5,840 bases of DNA, from the NCBI GenBank assembly GCA_947589635.1, contig CANQCC010000092.1:1-5840 (forward strand), read 5' to 3'. This document shows positions 5,424 through 5,840 of the stretch, in pieces. The stretch's first letter is position 1. Each line of letters begins with the position of its first letter. This stretch comes from an uncultured Clostridia bacterium (GTDB lineage Bacteria; Bacillota; Clostridia; Christensenellales; CAG-917). The notes below the pieces were generated by a model. That model ran no database searches. It was not told the origin of the DNA and saw only the letters and a program-made list of their open reading frames with translations. Made by a program: the position numbers and the translations under genes.

Positions 5424-5840
5424 TTTGCACATCCACACCACTTGTTCGGATGGGCGGCTGACTCCGCGAGAGGCGGTGGAGTGGGCAAAGACCCACGCTC
5501 TTGACGTCATTGCGATCACAGACCACGACGCTGTCGGAGGGCTTGAGGAAGGCGCCGCGGCGGCGAAGGAGGCGGGCATACGCTTTGTGAACGGCATAGA
5601 GCTGTCTTGTTACTCCGTTTGCGAGGTGCATATACTCGGCTACGGTTTTGAGGCGAGCGATTTGCTCATCTCCGCTCTCGACGAGGTCAAGGCCATGCGC
5701 CGCGCGAGGAACGAAGCGATAGGGCAAAAGCTTTTCGACCTCGGAGTGCGTCCCGACATGGACTTTTCCGCGGACGGCGTAGGCAGGCTAAACATAGCCC
5801 GCAAGCTCATTGAGGGTGGATACGCGCGCGACGTCTCCGA
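5413..5840 (+). CDS. PHP-domain metal-dependent phosphoesterase (YciV/TrpH-like), 3' end outside the window
   Basis: The first 142 codons are visible and stay open to the window edge. PHP proteins bind two or three metal ions and hydrolyse phosphoesters; YciV-like members act on 3',5'-nucleoside bisphosphates or the 5' ends of RNA. Metal-ligand motifs are intact: DLHIHTTCSDG (H6, H8, D13), ITDHDAV (D37, H38), NGIELSC (E63) and EVHILGYG (H73). The later segment GVGRLNIARKLIEGGY (122-137) matches the YciV-like GR-x-H-x-A-R region, but with Asn127 where I expect His. The start is fixed by the DLHIH motif, which sits at residues 4-8 as in relatives. The ATG overlaps the rmuC end by 11 bases in another frame. 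Exact substrate is not shown. The closing metal ligands (expected D-x-H) lie beyond the window. Confidence 0.88.
   Translation, partial: MRADLHIHTTCSDGRLTPREAVEWAKTHALDVIAITDHDAVGGLEEGAAAAKEAGIRFVNGIELSCYSVCEVHILGYGFEASDLLISALDEVKAMRRARNEAIGQKLFDLGVRPDMDFSADGVGRLNIARKLIEGGYARDVS

Overview
The window looks like one edge of a contig from a spore-forming or spore-former-derived Firmicute of the Clostridia type. The SpoIIE phosphatase fragment, tilS and hpt follow the order known from Bacillus and Clostridia (spoIIE, then tilS, hpt, and usually ftsH). The HD-domain CCA-adding enzyme also fits that group. Base composition is moderately GC-rich, yet AUA is used very often for isoleucine. I cannot name a species. 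Every recognised gene is on the + strand.

Layout. Bases 1-76 are a perfect palindrome without a spacer. Its right arm belongs to the end of a SpoIIE-type phosphatase gene (stop at 278-280), and its left arm is most simply a fold-back artefact of the contig end. Bases 281-623 hold no gene that I can support. They contain a degenerate 43-base tandem repeat that begins inside the spoIIE 3' end, two small hairpins (one a possible terminator), an AT-rich stretch, a 12-base palindrome and a good promoter whose predicted start site falls on the tilS ATG. tilS (624-1931) is followed by a 64-base gap and hpt (1996-2535). The CCA tRNA nucleotidyltransferase gene starts one base after the hpt stop (2537-3910). 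A 106-base gap with two dyads, the second ending at the Shine-Dalgarno sequence, leads to rmuC (4017-5423). A PHP-domain phosphoesterase gene overlaps the end of rmuC by 11 bases and runs off the right edge (5413-5840+).

How the genes fit together. tilS and cca are tRNA maturation genes: AUA decoding by tRNA-Ile and 3' CCA addition. hpt is purine salvage. RmuC is a membrane-anchored nuclease-fold protein linked to recombination, and the PHP protein is probably a nucleotide or RNA phosphoesterase. hpt-cca and rmuC-PHP are tightly packed pairs that look translationally coupled. The 106-base structured gap before rmuC may be a control point.

I see no mobile element, CRISPR array, tRNA, rRNA or defence system. 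The genes are conserved housekeeping families. The more interesting signals are non-coding: the edge palindrome, the tandem copying of a gene end, the probable leaderless tilS start with its flanking palindrome, a motif shared by the tilS and rmuC upstream regions, and the strong AUA bias of tilS itself.
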